A DNA stretch of 64,000 nucleotides from positions 1 to 64,000 of the forward strand of contig PCUV01000103.1 of the NCBI GenBank assembly GCA_002786915.1, written 5' to 3'. The position numbers were made by a program, and so were the translations under genes. Positions 28,928 through 38,052 of the stretch are shown here, one piece after another. The notes below the pieces were generated by a model, which saw only the letters and a program-made list of their open reading frames with translations, was not told the origin of the DNA and ran no database searches. Source of the DNA: Comamonadaceae bacterium CG12_big_fil_rev_8_21_14_0_65_59_15. GTDB taxonomy: Bacteria; Pseudomonadota; Gammaproteobacteria; Burkholderiales; Burkholderiaceae_C. Within the stretch, counting starts at the first letter, position 1. Every line of letters begins with the position of its first letter.

Positions 28928-29782
28928 TCAGGCCTGCACCACGCACTGGCACTGTTCGCCCAGGCCCTGCACGCCCAGGAACATGGTTTGACCGGCACGC
29001 AAAAACACCGGAGGTTTGTGCCCCATGCCCACGCCCGGCGGGGTGCCGGTGGTGATCACATCACCCGGCTGCAGCGTCATGAACTGGCTCAGATAGCTCA
29101 CCAAAAACGGCACCTGATACACCATGGTGGCGGTGTTGCCGTTTTGCATGCGCTGACCGTCCACATCCAGCCAGAGCGAAAGTCTTTGCGGGTCTGGCAC
29201 TTCGTCGGCGGTCACCAGCCAGGGTCCCAACGGGCCAAAACTGTCATGCCCCTTGCCCTTGTCCCAGGTACCGCTTCGGTTGATCTGATAGTCGCGCTCA
29301 GACACATCATTCATCACGCAGTAGCCCGCCACATGCTTGAAAGCGTCGCTCTGATCAATGTAGCGTCCGCCCTGGCCGATAACAAACGCCAGCTCCACCT
29401 CCCAATCCGTCTTGACCGAGCCACGCGGAATCTGCACGTCGTCGTTGGGGCCCACCAGGCAACTGGTCCATTTGTTGAAAATGACCGGTTCCGGCGGCAC
29501 CGCCATGCCCGCCTCTGCGGCGTGATCCGAGTAATTCAGACCAATACCAATGCACTTGCCCACCTGCCCGACGCACGGCCCCAGGCGCAGATCCACCTGC
29601 GGCGTGCCGGACACCAGCGGCAGGCTGGCAACATCGACCGCGCGCAGCCGCGCCAGGCCTTCGGGCAGCAGCGTAGCGCCACCAATATCATCCACCAGCG
29701 CGCTCAGATCGCGCACACGCCCCTGGGCATCGAGCAAACCGGGCTTTTCTTGCCCCACTGGGCCGTAGCGCAATAGCTTCAT
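28928..29782 (-). CDS. Fumarylacetoacetate hydrolase (FAH)-family protein
   Basis: The 284-residue protein has the FAH fold. The C-terminal catalytic domain starts near residue 65 (VGKCIGIGLNYSDHAAEAG). The metal-binding acidic residues lie in WEVELAFVIGQGGRYI and GYCVMNDVSERDYQ. The usual signatures follow: GKGHDSFGPLGPWLVTADE and QFMTLQPGDVITTGTPPGVGMG. The N-terminal strip MKLLRYGPVGQEKPGLLD is typical of the ureidoglycolate lyase / 2-keto-4-pentenoate hydratase-like subgroup. The substrate cannot be named from sequence; aromatic meta-cleavage products or acylpyruvates are the usual ones. It lies 12 bases after ppa on the same strand. Confidence 0.9.
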   Translation of the reverse strand: MKLLRYGPVGQEKPGLLDAQGRVRDLSALVDDIGGATLLPEGLARLRAVDVASLPLVSGTPQVDLRLGPCVGQVGKCIGIGLNYSDHAAEAGMAVPPEPVIFNKWTSCLVGPNDDVQIPRGSVKTDWEVELAFVIGQGGRYIDQSDAFKHVAGYCVMNDVSERDYQINRSGTWDKGKGHDSFGPLGPWLVTADEVPDPQRLSLWLDVDGQRMQNGNTATMVYQVPFLVSYLSQFMTLQPGDVITTGTPPGVGMGHKPPVFLRAGQTMFLGVQGLGEQCQCVVQA

Positions 29783-29794
29783 GGCGATGGCTCC

Positions 29795-30331
29795 TTAAGC
29801 TTCATCGCGCTCGTAGCGCGCAATGCCTTCGACAATTTCGGCGTGCGCTGCCTCGGGGCCTTCCCAACCCATCACTTTGACCCATTTGTTGGCTTCGAGG
29901 TCTTTGTAATGCTCAAAAAAGTGCGCAATGGTCTTCAGGCGAAACGGGCTCAGGTCTTCGGGTTTTTGCCAACGGCTGTAGAGCGACAGAATCTTGTCGA
30001 TGGGTACCGCCAGCACTTTAGCGTCCATGCCGGCTTCGTCTTCCATCTTGAGCATGCCAATGGCACGGCAGGTCACCACCACGCCCGGAATCAGCGGCAC
30101 AGGCGTCACCACCAGCACGTCTACCGGGTCGCCGTCGCCGCTGATGGTGTGCGGCACATAGCCGTAATTGGTGGGGTAATGCATGGCCGTGCTCATGAAA
30201 CGATCGACAAAAATGGCGTGCGTGTCATGATCCACCTCGTACTTGACCGGGTCGGCGTTCATCGGAATTTCGATGATCACATTGAATTCTTTGGGGGCGT
30301 TTTTGCCAGGAGTGACGTTATCTAGTGACAT
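29795..30331 (-). CDS. ppa: Soluble inorganic pyrophosphatase (family I)
   Basis: Ppa hydrolyses pyrophosphate to phosphate in the cytoplasm. The 178 residues include [37 protein letters not shown] (the D-x-D-P-x-D metal site), [15 protein letters not shown] and [19 protein letters not shown], all typical of bacterial family I. The ATG at 30331 starts MSLDNVTPG. It diverges from the membrane pyrophosphatase gene, so both pyrophosphate-consuming enzymes are read from one 240-base region. Confidence 0.97.
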   Translation of the reverse strand: MSLDNVTPGKNAPKEFNVIIEIPMNADPVKYEVDHDTHAIFVDRFMSTAMHYPTNYGYVPHTISGDGDPVDVLVVTPVPLIPGVVVTCRAIGMLKMEDEAGMDAKVLAVPIDKILSLYSRWQKPEDLSPFRLKTIAHFFEHYKDLEANKWVKVMGWEGPEAAHAEIVEGIARYERDEA

Positions 30332-30569
30332 GATTTGAATGAGGAAGGTTTTGAGTTAGATCAGGAACAGGGCAGATTAGCACTGATTTTACTGACTCAC
30401 CCCTTGCGGGTCATCAAATTGTCAGAATTTGGCGCTACATTACGCGCGTTGGCCAATCGACCAAGTCAGCACCTAACTGGTGCCCCGACGACGAGGAAGC
30501 AACGCAGCGGTGGTGCCGACTAGCGTGGCACCATCACCTCGCGAAACAACAGACAGGAGATACATCACT

Positions 30570-32639
30570 ATGTCAGGCAATTCTGCGCTCATATTGGCGC
30601 TTATCTGCGGCTTGATCGCCGTTGGCTACGGGTTTTGGGCCCGCAGCTGGATTCTTTCCCAAGATGCTGGCAACCAGCGCATGCAAGATATCTCGCACGC
30701 CATTCAAACGGGCGCGGCAGCATATCTAGCGCGCCAGTACAAAACCATTGCTGTCGTCGGCGTTGTACTGGCCATTTTGATCGGTGTGTTTCTGGACGGC
30801 CTGAGCGCCGTTGGCTTTGTCATTGGTGCGGTGCTCTCTGGTGCTTGCGGCTTCATCGGCATGAACGTTTCGGTGCGCGCCAACGTGCGTACCGCGCAAG
30901 CGGCCACCAAAGGCATTGGCCCGGCATTGGACGTGGCTTTTCGTGGCGGCGCCATCACTGGCATGCTGGTGGTGGGCCTGGGGCTGCTGGGTGTGACCGG
31001 TTTTTACTGGTTTTTGGCGGGCAACGGCAACCTCACGCCAGACAAACCCCTGGCGCAAGTGCTCAACCCACTGATCGGTTTTGCCTTCGGCTCGTCGCTG
31101 ATTTCGATTTTTGCGCGTCTGGGCGGTGGCATCTTCACCAAGGGCGCCGACGTTGGCGCTGACCTGGTGGGCAAGGTAGAAGCGGGCATCCCTGAAGACG
31201 ACCCGCGCAACCCAGCCGTGATTGCTGACAACGTAGGCGACAACGTGGGCGACTGCGCTGGTATGGCCGCTGACCTGTTTGAAACCTACGCCGTCACACT
31301 GATCGCCACCATGGTGCTCGGCGCCCTGCTGATGACCAGCTCCGGCACCAGTGCGGTGATGTACCCGCTGGCGCTCGGTGCGGTGTCGATCGTAGCTTCC
31401 ATCATCGGCTGCTTTTTTGTCAAGGCCTCACCCGGCATGACCAACGTGATGCCAGCGCTGTACAAAGGTCTGGCTGTAGCGGGCGTGCTGTCGCTGATTG
31501 CCTTCTTCTTTGTCACCCAATGGCTGATACCCGACAACGCCATCACGGCCACCGGCAGCCAGATGCGTCTGTTTGGTTCCTGCGCAGTGGGCCTGATCCT
31601 GACCGGTGCGCTGGTCTGGATCACCGAGTACTACACCGGCACCCAATACCACCCGGTGCAACACATCGCTGAAGCTTCCACCACCGGCCACGGCACCAAT
31701 ATCATCGCCGGTCTGGGCGTCTCCATGCGCTCCACCGCCTGGCCAGTGCTGTTTGTCTGCGCTGCGATTTACACCGCCTACGCCCTGGGTGGCCTGTACG
31801 GCATTGCCGTTGCGGCCATGTCGATGCTGAGCATGGCCGGCATTGTGGTGGCACTGGACGCTTACGGCCCCATCACCGACAACGCCGGTGGCATTGCCGA
31901 AATGGCCGAGCTGCCCAGCAGCGTGCGCGATATCACCGACCCGCTGGACGCCGTGGGCAACACCACCAAGGCTGTCACCAAGGGCTACGCTATCGGCTCG
32001 GCCGGTCTGGCCGCGCTGGTGCTGTTTGCTGACTACACGCACAAGCTCGACGCCTATGGCACCCACGTTACGTTTGACCTGAGCAACCCGATGGTCATCA
32101 TTGGTCTGTTCATTGGTGGCCTGATTCCCTACCTGTTTGGTGCCATGGCGATGGAAGCGGTTGGCCGCGCCGCCGGTTCCGTGGTGGTGGAAGTGCGTCG
32201 CCAGTTCCGCGAAATCAAAGGCATCATGGAAGGCACGGCCAAGCCCGAATACGGCACCGCTGTGGATATGCTGACAAGTGCCGCCATCAAAGAAATGATG
32301 ATCCCGTCGCTGCTGCCGGTGGTGGCCCCCATTCTGGTCGGCCTGATCCTTGGCCCGGCTGCCTTGGGTGGCTTGCTGATGGGTACCATCGTGACCGGTC
32401 TGTTTGTGGCCATCTCGATGTGTACCGGTGGCGGTGCCTGGGACAACGCCAAGAAGTACATTGAAGACGGCCACTTTGGTGGCAAGGGCTCTGAAACCCA
32501 CAAGGCTGCTGTAACCGGCGACACCGTGGGCGACCCCTACAAGGACACGGCCGGCCCGGCGGTGAACCCGCTCATCAAGATCATCAACATCGTGGCGCTT
32601 TTGATTGTGCCGGTGATGATGAAGATCCACGGCGCTTGA
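30570..32639 (+). CDS. hppA: K+-independent proton-translocating membrane pyrophosphatase
   Basis: HppA pumps protons out of the cytoplasm using pyrophosphate, saving its energy instead of losing it as heat. The 689-residue protein has about 16 predicted spans. The substrate site is [22 protein letters not shown] with [13 protein letters not shown], and the second acidic cluster lies near the C terminus ([21 protein letters not shown]). [10 protein letters not shown] has Lys where K+-dependent enzymes have Ala, so this is the K+-independent H+-PPase type. The ATG at 30570 follows CAGGAGA; a frame extending upstream is rejected because it lacks hydrophobic character. A terminator follows. Confidence 0.96.
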   Translation: MSGNSALILALICGLIAVGYGFWARSWILSQDAGNQRMQDISHAIQTGAAAYLARQYKTIAVVGVVLAILIGVFLDGLSAVGFVIGAVLSGACGFIGMNVSVRANVRTAQAATKGIGPALDVAFRGGAITGMLVVGLGLLGVTGFYWFLAGNGNLTPDKPLAQVLNPLIGFAFGSSLISIFARLGGGIFTKGADVGADLVGKVEAGIPEDDPRNPAVIADNVGDNVGDCAGMAADLFETYAVTLIATMVLGALLMTSSGTSAVMYPLALGAVSIVASIIGCFFVKASPGMTNVMPALYKGLAVAGVLSLIAFFFVTQWLIPDNAITATGSQMRLFGSCAVGLILTGALVWITEYYTGTQYHPVQHIAEASTTGHGTNIIAGLGVSMRSTAWPVLFVCAAIYTAYALGGLYGIAVAAMSMLSMAGIVVALDAYGPITDNAGGIAEMAELPSSVRDITDPLDAVGNTTKAVTKGYAIGSAGLAALVLFADYTHKLDAYGTHVTFDLSNPMVIIGLFIGGLIPYLFGAMAMEAVGRAAGSVVVEVRRQFREIKGIMEGTAKPEYGTAVDMLTSAAIKEMMIPSLLPVVAPILVGLILGPAALGGLLMGTIVTGLFVAISMCTGGGAWDNAKKYIEDGHFGGKGSETHKAAVTGDTVGDPYKDTAGPAVNPLIKIINIVALLIVPVMMKIHGA

Positions 32640-32661
32640 TCGATTGCCGATCATCGCAACC

Positions 32662-32684
32662 AGCCCGCCTCGGCGGGCTTTTTT
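32662..32684 (+). terminator. Terminator after hppA
   Basis: AGCCCGCC pairs with GGCGGGCT across a short loop and is followed by T residues, 22 bases past the hppA stop. Confidence 0.88.
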
Positions 32685-32726
32685 GTGGTCGTGCCAAAAT
32701 CGGGCATGCAAGGAAAAGATGCCCAA

Positions 32727-33887
32727 ATGACCGAATCCCATACGCACCGCGTGATCCCGCTGCAAGACCTGCGCCCGGCATCTTTTGCCCTGCCGCAAGC
32801 CGTGCAACTGCCAGGTAAACGCGTCACCGCCATTGGCCTGTTGCAAGACACGCGTGGGCGCGCGCTGCACGACCTGCGCATCAGCGTCACCGATCGTTGC
32901 AATTTTCGCTGCAACTACTGCATGCCCAAGGAAATCTTCAATGCCGACTATCCCTATCTGAAACACGCAGACTTGCTCAGTTTTGAAGAAATCACACGAC
33001 TGGCAAGGCAGTTCATCGCGCACGGCGTGCAAAAAATCCGCCTCACGGGGGGCGAACCGCTACTGCGCAAAAATCTGGAGCAACTCATTGAACAATTGGC
33101 CGTATTGCGCACATTGGACGACAAGCCGCTGGACATCACCCTCACCACCAACGGGTCGCTATTGGCGCGCAAGGCTACCGCGCTCAAGGCGGCAGGCTTG
33201 CAGCGTGTGACGGTCAGCCTAGACGGACTGGACGACGCGGTGTTTCGCGCCATGAACGACGTGGACTTTCCGGTCACCGACGTCATCGATGGCATCGAAG
33301 CCGCCCAGGCGGCGGGGTTGGGGCCCATCAAGATCAACATGGTGGTCAAGCGCGGCACCAACGAACAAGAAATTTTGCCCATGGCGCGGCGCTTTCGCGG
33401 CACGGGCATGGTGCTGCGCTATATTGAATACATGGACGTGGGCGCCACCAACGGCTGGCGCATGAACGAGGTGATGCCATCGGCCGAAGTCATCCGGCTG
33501 CTACAAACCGAATTGCCTCTGGTGCCGCTGCTAGCCAGCCAGCCTGGCGAAACCGCGCAGCGCTGGGGCTACGCCGATGCCAACGGCCACTACGACCCAC
33601 AACTGGGTGAGGTTGGTGTCATCAGCAGCGTCACGCAAGCGTTTTGCCACAGCTGCAACCGCGCGCGCCTGTCCACCGAAGGCCAGTTGTATTTGTGCCT
33701 GTTTGCCGAAAAAGGTTACGACCTGCGCCAGCTCTTGCGTCGTGGCGCCAGCGACGCCGACCTGGCCAATGCCATCGGCCACATCTGGCAGGGGCGCGAC
33801 GACCACTATTCAGAATTGCGTAGCGTACTGGCACCCGACACCGGGGCGCCCGTCAAGCGGGTTGAAATGAGTTACATCGGAGGCTAA
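32727..33887 (+). CDS. moaA: GTP 3',8-cyclase (radical SAM)
   Basis: MoaA starts molybdenum-cofactor synthesis by cyclising GTP with MoaC. The N-terminal radical SAM cluster is [14 protein letters not shown] (C-x3-C-x2-C), followed by [17 protein letters not shown]. The C-terminal second 4Fe-4S site is in [13 protein letters not shown] ... LYLCLF, and the required C-terminal Gly-Gly ends YIGG. The ATG at 32727 follows AAGGAAAAG at good spacing; an ATG at 32706 lacks a ribosome site. The product is 386 residues. The N-terminal 40 residues ahead of the radical SAM core are typical of betaproteobacterial MoaA. It starts a moaA-mobA-moeA run. Confidence 0.96.
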   Translation: MTESHTHRVIPLQDLRPASFALPQAVQLPGKRVTAIGLLQDTRGRALHDLRISVTDRCNFRCNYCMPKEIFNADYPYLKHADLLSFEEITRLARQFIAHGVQKIRLTGGEPLLRKNLEQLIEQLAVLRTLDDKPLDITLTTNGSLLARKATALKAAGLQRVTVSLDGLDDAVFRAMNDVDFPVTDVIDGIEAAQAAGLGPIKINMVVKRGTNEQEILPMARRFRGTGMVLRYIEYMDVGATNGWRMNEVMPSAEVIRLLQTELPLVPLLASQPGETAQRWGYADANGHYDPQLGEVGVISSVTQAFCHSCNRARLSTEGQLYLCLFAEKGYDLRQLLRRGASDADLANAIGHIWQGRDDHYSELRSVLAPDTGAPVKRVEMSYIGG

Positions 33888-33888
33888 T

Positions 33889-34524
33889 TTGGTTCAAGCA
33901 CAAGACATCACCGCGCTGATTCTGGCCGGGGGCCGCGGCAGCCGCATGGGCGGGGTGGACAAAGGCCTGCAAGCCTTTAACGGGCTGGCGCTGGCGCTGC
34001 ACACGCTCAACCGTCTGCAAATGGGGGGCGGCGTGGGCGGCATCATGCTCAACGCCAACCGCAATCTGGCCGCCTATGAATCTTTTGGCGTAGAAGTCTG
34101 GCCCGACGGCATGGCCGACTACCCTGGCCCGCTGGCGGGTTTTCTGACCGGGCTGGAGCGCTGCGAAACACCATTTTTGTTGACCGTACCGTGCGACACA
34201 CCGCTGCTGCCGCTGGACCTGGCAACCCGTCTGGCCAACGCACTCGATGCGGCGCAGGCCGACATCGCCATGGCCGCTGCCCCAGAGGCCGGGCGCAACG
34301 GGCCAATGCAGGTACGCGCCCAGCCTGTGTTCTGTCTGATGAAGGTGGAATTGCTTGAAAGCCTGCTGCGCTTCACGCAAGAGGGTGGGCGCAAGATTGA
34401 CGCCTGGACTGCCTTGCACAAAACCGTTGTGGTGCCATTTGACCAGCCGGGCGACAACCCCCAAGCCTTCTTCAACGCCAACACACTGGCAGAACTGCAT
34501 CAACTGGAGAGTGTCCCCCAATGA
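33889..34524 (+). CDS. mobA: Molybdenum cofactor guanylyltransferase
   Basis: MobA attaches GMP to Mo-molybdopterin, giving the MGD cofactor used by DMSO-reductase-family enzymes. The nucleotide-binding opening is [40 protein letters not shown] holds the conserved Asp-Thr-Pro site; and [15 protein letters not shown] and RKIDAWTA follow. The start is TTG at 33889, five bases after a perfect GGAGG that overlaps the moaA end. The product is 211 residues. The stop overlaps moeA (ATGA), so the three genes form one tightly packed operon. Confidence 0.94.
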   Translation: MVQAQDITALILAGGRGSRMGGVDKGLQAFNGLALALHTLNRLQMGGGVGGIMLNANRNLAAYESFGVEVWPDGMADYPGPLAGFLTGLERCETPFLLTVPCDTPLLPLDLATRLANALDAAQADIAMAAAPEAGRNGPMQVRAQPVFCLMKVELLESLLRFTQEGGRKIDAWTALHKTVVVPFDQPGDNPQAFFNANTLAELHQLESVPQ

Positions 34525-35861
34525 GATCGTTAGAGCAGATCGGCCAAGAGCTGGCCGGCTACGACCCACAGTCGTTGCGCGCAGGCATGGTGGGTGAATT
34601 TTTACAACGGCTGGTCAGTCCTGTGACCGAGATTGAAACTATCGGCATTTTTGACGCCTTGGGCCGGGTGTTGGCCACCGACCTCATCAGCCCAATCAGC
34701 GTACCACCGCACAATAACTCGGCGATGGACGGCTACGCATTTGCTGGCGCCCAACTGGTGCCGGGCCAGCCGTTGGTCTTGCAGGTGGCGGGCACCGCAC
34801 TGGCAGGCAAAGCGTGGGCAGGCCCGGTACAGCCCGGCCAGTGCCTGCGCATCATGACGGGCGCCATCCTGCCCGAAGGACTGGATACCGTGGTGGCGCA
34901 AGAACTGGTCAGCGTCAACAGCGACCAGATCACATTGGCAGCGGATGTCGTGCGCCCAGGCGACAACCGCCGTCTGCTGGGCGAAGACCTCATGCAAGGC
35001 CAACCTGCGCTATGCAAAGGGGAGCTGCTTGCGCCTGCTGCTCTTGGCCTGGTAGCCAGTTTGGGCATCACAGAAGTACCCGTATTGCGGCGCCTGAAAG
35101 TGGCTTATTTTTCTACCGGTGACGAAATCCTGAGCCTGGGAGAAGCCCCGCGTGAGGGTGCGGTGTATGACAGTAACCGCTACACCGTGTTTGGCCTGCT
35201 GACCCAACTCGGCTGCGAGGTGATCGACCTGGGCGTGGTGCGCGACGACCCCCTGGCGCTGGAGGCAGCGTTTGTACACGCCGCGCAGCAGGCCGACGCC
35301 ATCATCACCAGCGGCGGCGTCAGCGTGGGCGAGGCCGATTACACCAAGGCGATGATGAAAAAGCTGGGCGACGTAACGTTCTGGAAGATCGCCATGCGCC
35401 CGGGCCGTCCCATGGCGGTAGGCCAGATTTCAAGAACAAAATTAGCCTCTAGACATTATTTGGCAAGCGCAGACAGCTCTCATAAAGATAACAACCTGCA
35501 GGCTGGCCACGCCGTGTTGTTTGGCCTGCCAGGCAACCCGGTGGCGGTGATGGTGACTTTTCTGGCATTTGTGCGCCCGGCCCTGTTGCGCCTGATGGGC
35601 GCACGCGCTGTCGGCACGCCGCTGCTCAAAGCACGCAGCGCAGAAACGATCCGCAAAAAACCCGGTCGCACCGAATACCAGCGCGGTATCTTCAGCGCCG
35701 CGCCGGATGGCCTGCCCACGGTACGCACTACCGGCAATCAAGGCTCGGGCGTGCTCAGCTCCATGGTGCAGGCTAACGGTCTGATCGTGCTACAGCATGA
35801 CCAAGGCAACGTCGCCGTAGGCGACCTGGTGGATGTGATGCTGTTTGACGGGGTGATGTAA
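34521..35861 (+). CDS. moeA: Molybdopterin molybdenumtransferase
   Basis: MoeA inserts molybdate into adenylated molybdopterin. The 446 residues follow family order: [10 protein letters not shown] in the N-terminal domain, [74 protein letters not shown] and [14 protein letters not shown]. Between PMAVG and FGLPGNP there are about 20 extra residues (305-324, [20 protein letters not shown]), encoded by a dispersed-repeat-like segment. This lies on a surface loop in family structures, so activity may survive. It is last in the moaA-mobA-moeA run. Confidence 0.94.
   Translation: MRSLEQIGQELAGYDPQSLRAGMVGEFLQRLVSPVTEIETIGIFDALGRVLATDLISPISVPPHNNSAMDGYAFAGAQLVPGQPLVLQVAGTALAGKAWAGPVQPGQCLRIMTGAILPEGLDTVVAQELVSVNSDQITLAADVVRPGDNRRLLGEDLMQGQPALCKGELLAPAALGLVASLGITEVPVLRRLKVAYFSTGDEILSLGEAPREGAVYDSNRYTVFGLLTQLGCEVIDLGVVRDDPLALEAAFVHAAQQADAIITSGGVSVGEADYTKAMMKKLGDVTFWKIAMRPGRPMAVGQISRTKLASRHYLASADSSHKDNNLQAGHAVLFGLPGNPVAVMVTFLAFVRPALLRLMGARAVGTPLLKARSAETIRKKPGRTEYQRGIFSAAPDGLPTVRTTGNQGSGVLSSMVQANGLIVLQHDQGNVAVGDLVDVMLFDGVM
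35434..35490. repeat. Dispersed repeat inserted in frame inside moeA
   Basis: The core runs AAAATTAGCCTCTAGACATT then TTGGCAAGCGCAGACAGCT. It is rich in A/T against a GC-rich gene and falls exactly where MoeA has extra residues. Related patterns occur at 10621-10668, 36372-36421 and 8776-8800. Confidence 0.6.
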
Positions 35862-36006
35862 CGCTCAGTTTGACGCAGTCTGGATGGCGACCGTCGCCGG
35901 ACTTGCATCCGCAGGTTCATCGCCGCTTGGCGGCGTTTGGCCATAAGTGACCGTGTTTTTCCATCAGGTAAAGAATTCTGGCCAGGGCGGACGCACGTAC
36001 CAGGAG

Positions 36007-37140
36007 TTATTTGGCAGAAACACCTTGGTGCGGCCGTGCCAGCAGGCGCAAGTCCGGGCCGACACGCTCAATGCTTTCAAATTCCAGTTCAACCGCCTCA
36101 CCCAACGCGGTAAACGGCCCCAGGTTGGTCATGCCCTGGCCTTGTCCCAGCAGCTTGGGTGCCATGTACAGCAAAAATTCATCGACCAGAGCGCCGCGGA
36201 TGAACGAGCCATTGAGTTTATGGCCGGCTTCTACGTGCAGCTCATTGATTTCGCGCTGCGCCAGGTCACGCAACATGGCCGCCAAGTCGACCTTGGCTTG
36301 CGTGCCAGGGGTGCTGCCGGGCAGATAGATGACCGTGGCACCGCGCGCTTCAAGTGCTGATTTTTTAACATCATTTTGGACTGCGGCGTAGATGATGCAA
36401 GCGCGACCAGCTATAAAAAGAGCAGCATCTAACGGCGTTTCAAGGCAACTGTCCACCACCACCAGCGAGGGCTGGCGCGGTGTATCCACCAGCCGCACGT
36501 CCAGCCGCGGGTTGTCTGCCAGCACAGTGCCAATACCTGTGAGCACGGCGCAGGCGCGGGCGCGCCAGGCGTGGCCGTCTGCGCGCGCCTCGGGCGAGGT
36601 GATCCATTGGCTAACGCCGTTTTGCAGCGCAGTTTGCCCGTCCAGCGACGCCGCTAGTTTTAAGCGTACCCAGGGCGTTTGACGAGTCATGCGGCTGAAA
36701 AAACCAATATTGAGTTCTCGCGAGGCAATGGCCAGCCGGTGTTCGGTCGGCAAAACCTCTACCTGCACGCCCGCAGCGAGCAGCCGTGCAAAACCCTGAC
36801 CTGCGACCAGCGGATTGGGGTCGGTATTGCTGGCGACGACTTTGCCGATGCCCGCTGCGATCAGCGCGTCGCTGCAGGGTCCGGTGCGGCCATGGTGCGA
36901 ACAGGGCTCCAAGGTAACGTAGGCGATGGCACCCTGCACTGCGTGGCCCTGTGCCTGCGCGTCACGCAGGGCCATGATCTCTGCGTGCGCTTGGCCCGCG
37001 CGCTGGGTGTGGCCTAGGCCCAGGATGCGACCGCTGGCATCGGCAATGACGCAGCCCACGCGCGGGTTGGGGGAAGTAAGCCGCAGGGCCTGGGTGGCCA
37101 GTGCCAAAGCGCGCTCTAAGAGAATACTTGATTCAGGCAT
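36007..37140 (-). CDS. ribD: Bifunctional riboflavin deaminase/reductase
   Basis: RibD performs two successive steps of riboflavin synthesis: deamination of the pyrimidine ring, then reduction of the ribosyl side chain with NADPH. The N-terminal cytidine-deaminase-like domain has the zinc site in GQAHAEIMAL and LEPCSHHGRTGPCSDAL. The C-terminal RibD reductase domain starts near residue 150 (PWVRLKLAASLDGQTA; SPEARADGHAWRARACAVLTGIGTVLADNPRLDVR; HVEAGHKLNGSFIRG). The ATG at 37140 (MPESSILL) is preferred, though one at 37149 is possible. A short repeat-like segment (36372-36421) encodes part of the IAGRACIIYAAVQNDVKKSAL loop. Other rib genes are not nearby. Confidence 0.93.
   Translation of the reverse strand: MPESSILLERALALATQALRLTSPNPRVGCVIADASGRILGLGHTQRAGQAHAEIMALRDAQAQGHAVQGAIAYVTLEPCSHHGRTGPCSDALIAAGIGKVVASNTDPNPLVAGQGFARLLAAGVQVEVLPTEHRLAIASRELNIGFFSRMTRQTPWVRLKLAASLDGQTALQNGVSQWITSPEARADGHAWRARACAVLTGIGTVLADNPRLDVRLVDTPRQPSLVVVDSCLETPLDAALFIAGRACIIYAAVQNDVKKSALEARGATVIYLPGSTPGTQAKVDLAAMLRDLAQREINELHVEAGHKLNGSFIRGALVDEFLLYMAPKLLGQGQGMTNLGPFTALGEAVELEFESIERVGPDLRLLARPHQGVSAK
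36372..36421. repeat. Dispersed-repeat-like segment inside ribD
   Basis: CATCATTTTGGACTG at one end and GCAAGCGCGACCAGCTATAA at the other resemble the halves of the repeat in moeA. It is in frame within the RibD reductase domain. Confidence 0.35.
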
Positions 37141-37377
37141 AAAGACCATGGCCCGGGTGATTTTTTGGTTGTTTGACAAGCCATTTTTTTATAACAAATT
37201 GCCTTATAGCCCATATTTTATGGGTTAAAACAGCTATTTTATTTGAAGCATTTCAACTTCAAAGCCATCCTTAACCATGGGTCAAGCGTGGCGCGCCATG
37301 TATTCAGAAGTCATGCATTGCTTCACTGCGTTTGCCTTGCCGCGCAATACTTGCAATGACAGTGCCGTTCTTTCAGG

Positions 37378-37925
37378 TTAACAGCGCCGCCGCACCGCCG
37401 TCAGGATGCCGCGCAAGATGTCCAATGGCGGTGGTGGGCAACCCGGCAGGGTGACATCCACGGGAATCACGTTGGCAACTTTCCCACAGGTGGCGTAGCT
37501 TTCGCCAAAGATACCACCGTCGCAAGCGCAGTCACCTACTGCGACCACAAGCTTGGGCTCTGGAACCGCGTCGTAGGTACGTTTCAGTGCCGTTTCCATG
37601 TTGCGCGACACCGGGCCGGTCACCAGCAACAGGTCGGCGTGGCGGGGGCGGTTTTTGTGCGGATACCCGATTGGGCAATCTGCTTGACCACGTTCCAGAT
37701 CATAGGTCTTGGCCTGAATAACTTCTTGCCGTGGTCTTGCTCCACCCGCATGGAAGGACGCGAAAAAATGCACGTTGTCATGCCCACAAACGCCGTCAAC
37801 GTCACCAGAAAGACGTTTACGTCGCGCACCCAGCCCCAGCGCACCCGCGCCGCTGATGGCGCCCGCTGCCAAACCAGCCCCGGTCAGCACCGCCTCAGCC
37901 AGCAGCGACGGCGATGGGGAGACTT
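37378..37925 (-). pseudogene. Decayed partial copy of the hyf cluster 1 (hyfF, hyfI fragments)
   Basis: On the minus strand, pieces of cluster 1 appear in the native order with large deletions. From about 37920 to 37715 there are hyfF pieces (NVFLVTLTAFVGMTT and FSRPSMRVEQDHGKK). Next comes the hyfI N terminus (MIWNVVKQIAQSGIRT, near 37700-37650), joined directly to the hyfI C-terminal half (HADLLLVTGPVSRNMETALK to GILTAVRRRC, 37645-37378). hyfG and the hyfI segment with CNGCE are gone. The hyfI part is nearly identical to the intact hyfI of cluster 1 (41749-42273) and much less like that of cluster 2. It cannot make a working subunit. The 240 bases between ribD and this remnant hold no gene. 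Confidence 0.85.
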
Positions 37926-38052
37926 TCTAATACGTTGCGGGACAGATCAAGGCTACACGCAATGAGCTCGCGCTGTCTTCGGTCGCGTGGCATAACTTCG
38001 GTGCATTGAACTTACCGTAAAAACCTTCTTTTCATTCAGAGCAGTCGCTCCA

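Noticed and set aside
32640..32726. Moco riboswitch ahead of moaA
   Set aside because: The gap holds only the hppA terminator and a ribosome site; too short for the motif.
31428..33032. Long antisense frame over hppA
   Set aside because: It is His/Gln/Val-rich, as expected for the reverse of a GC-rich gene, and hppA is unmistakable.
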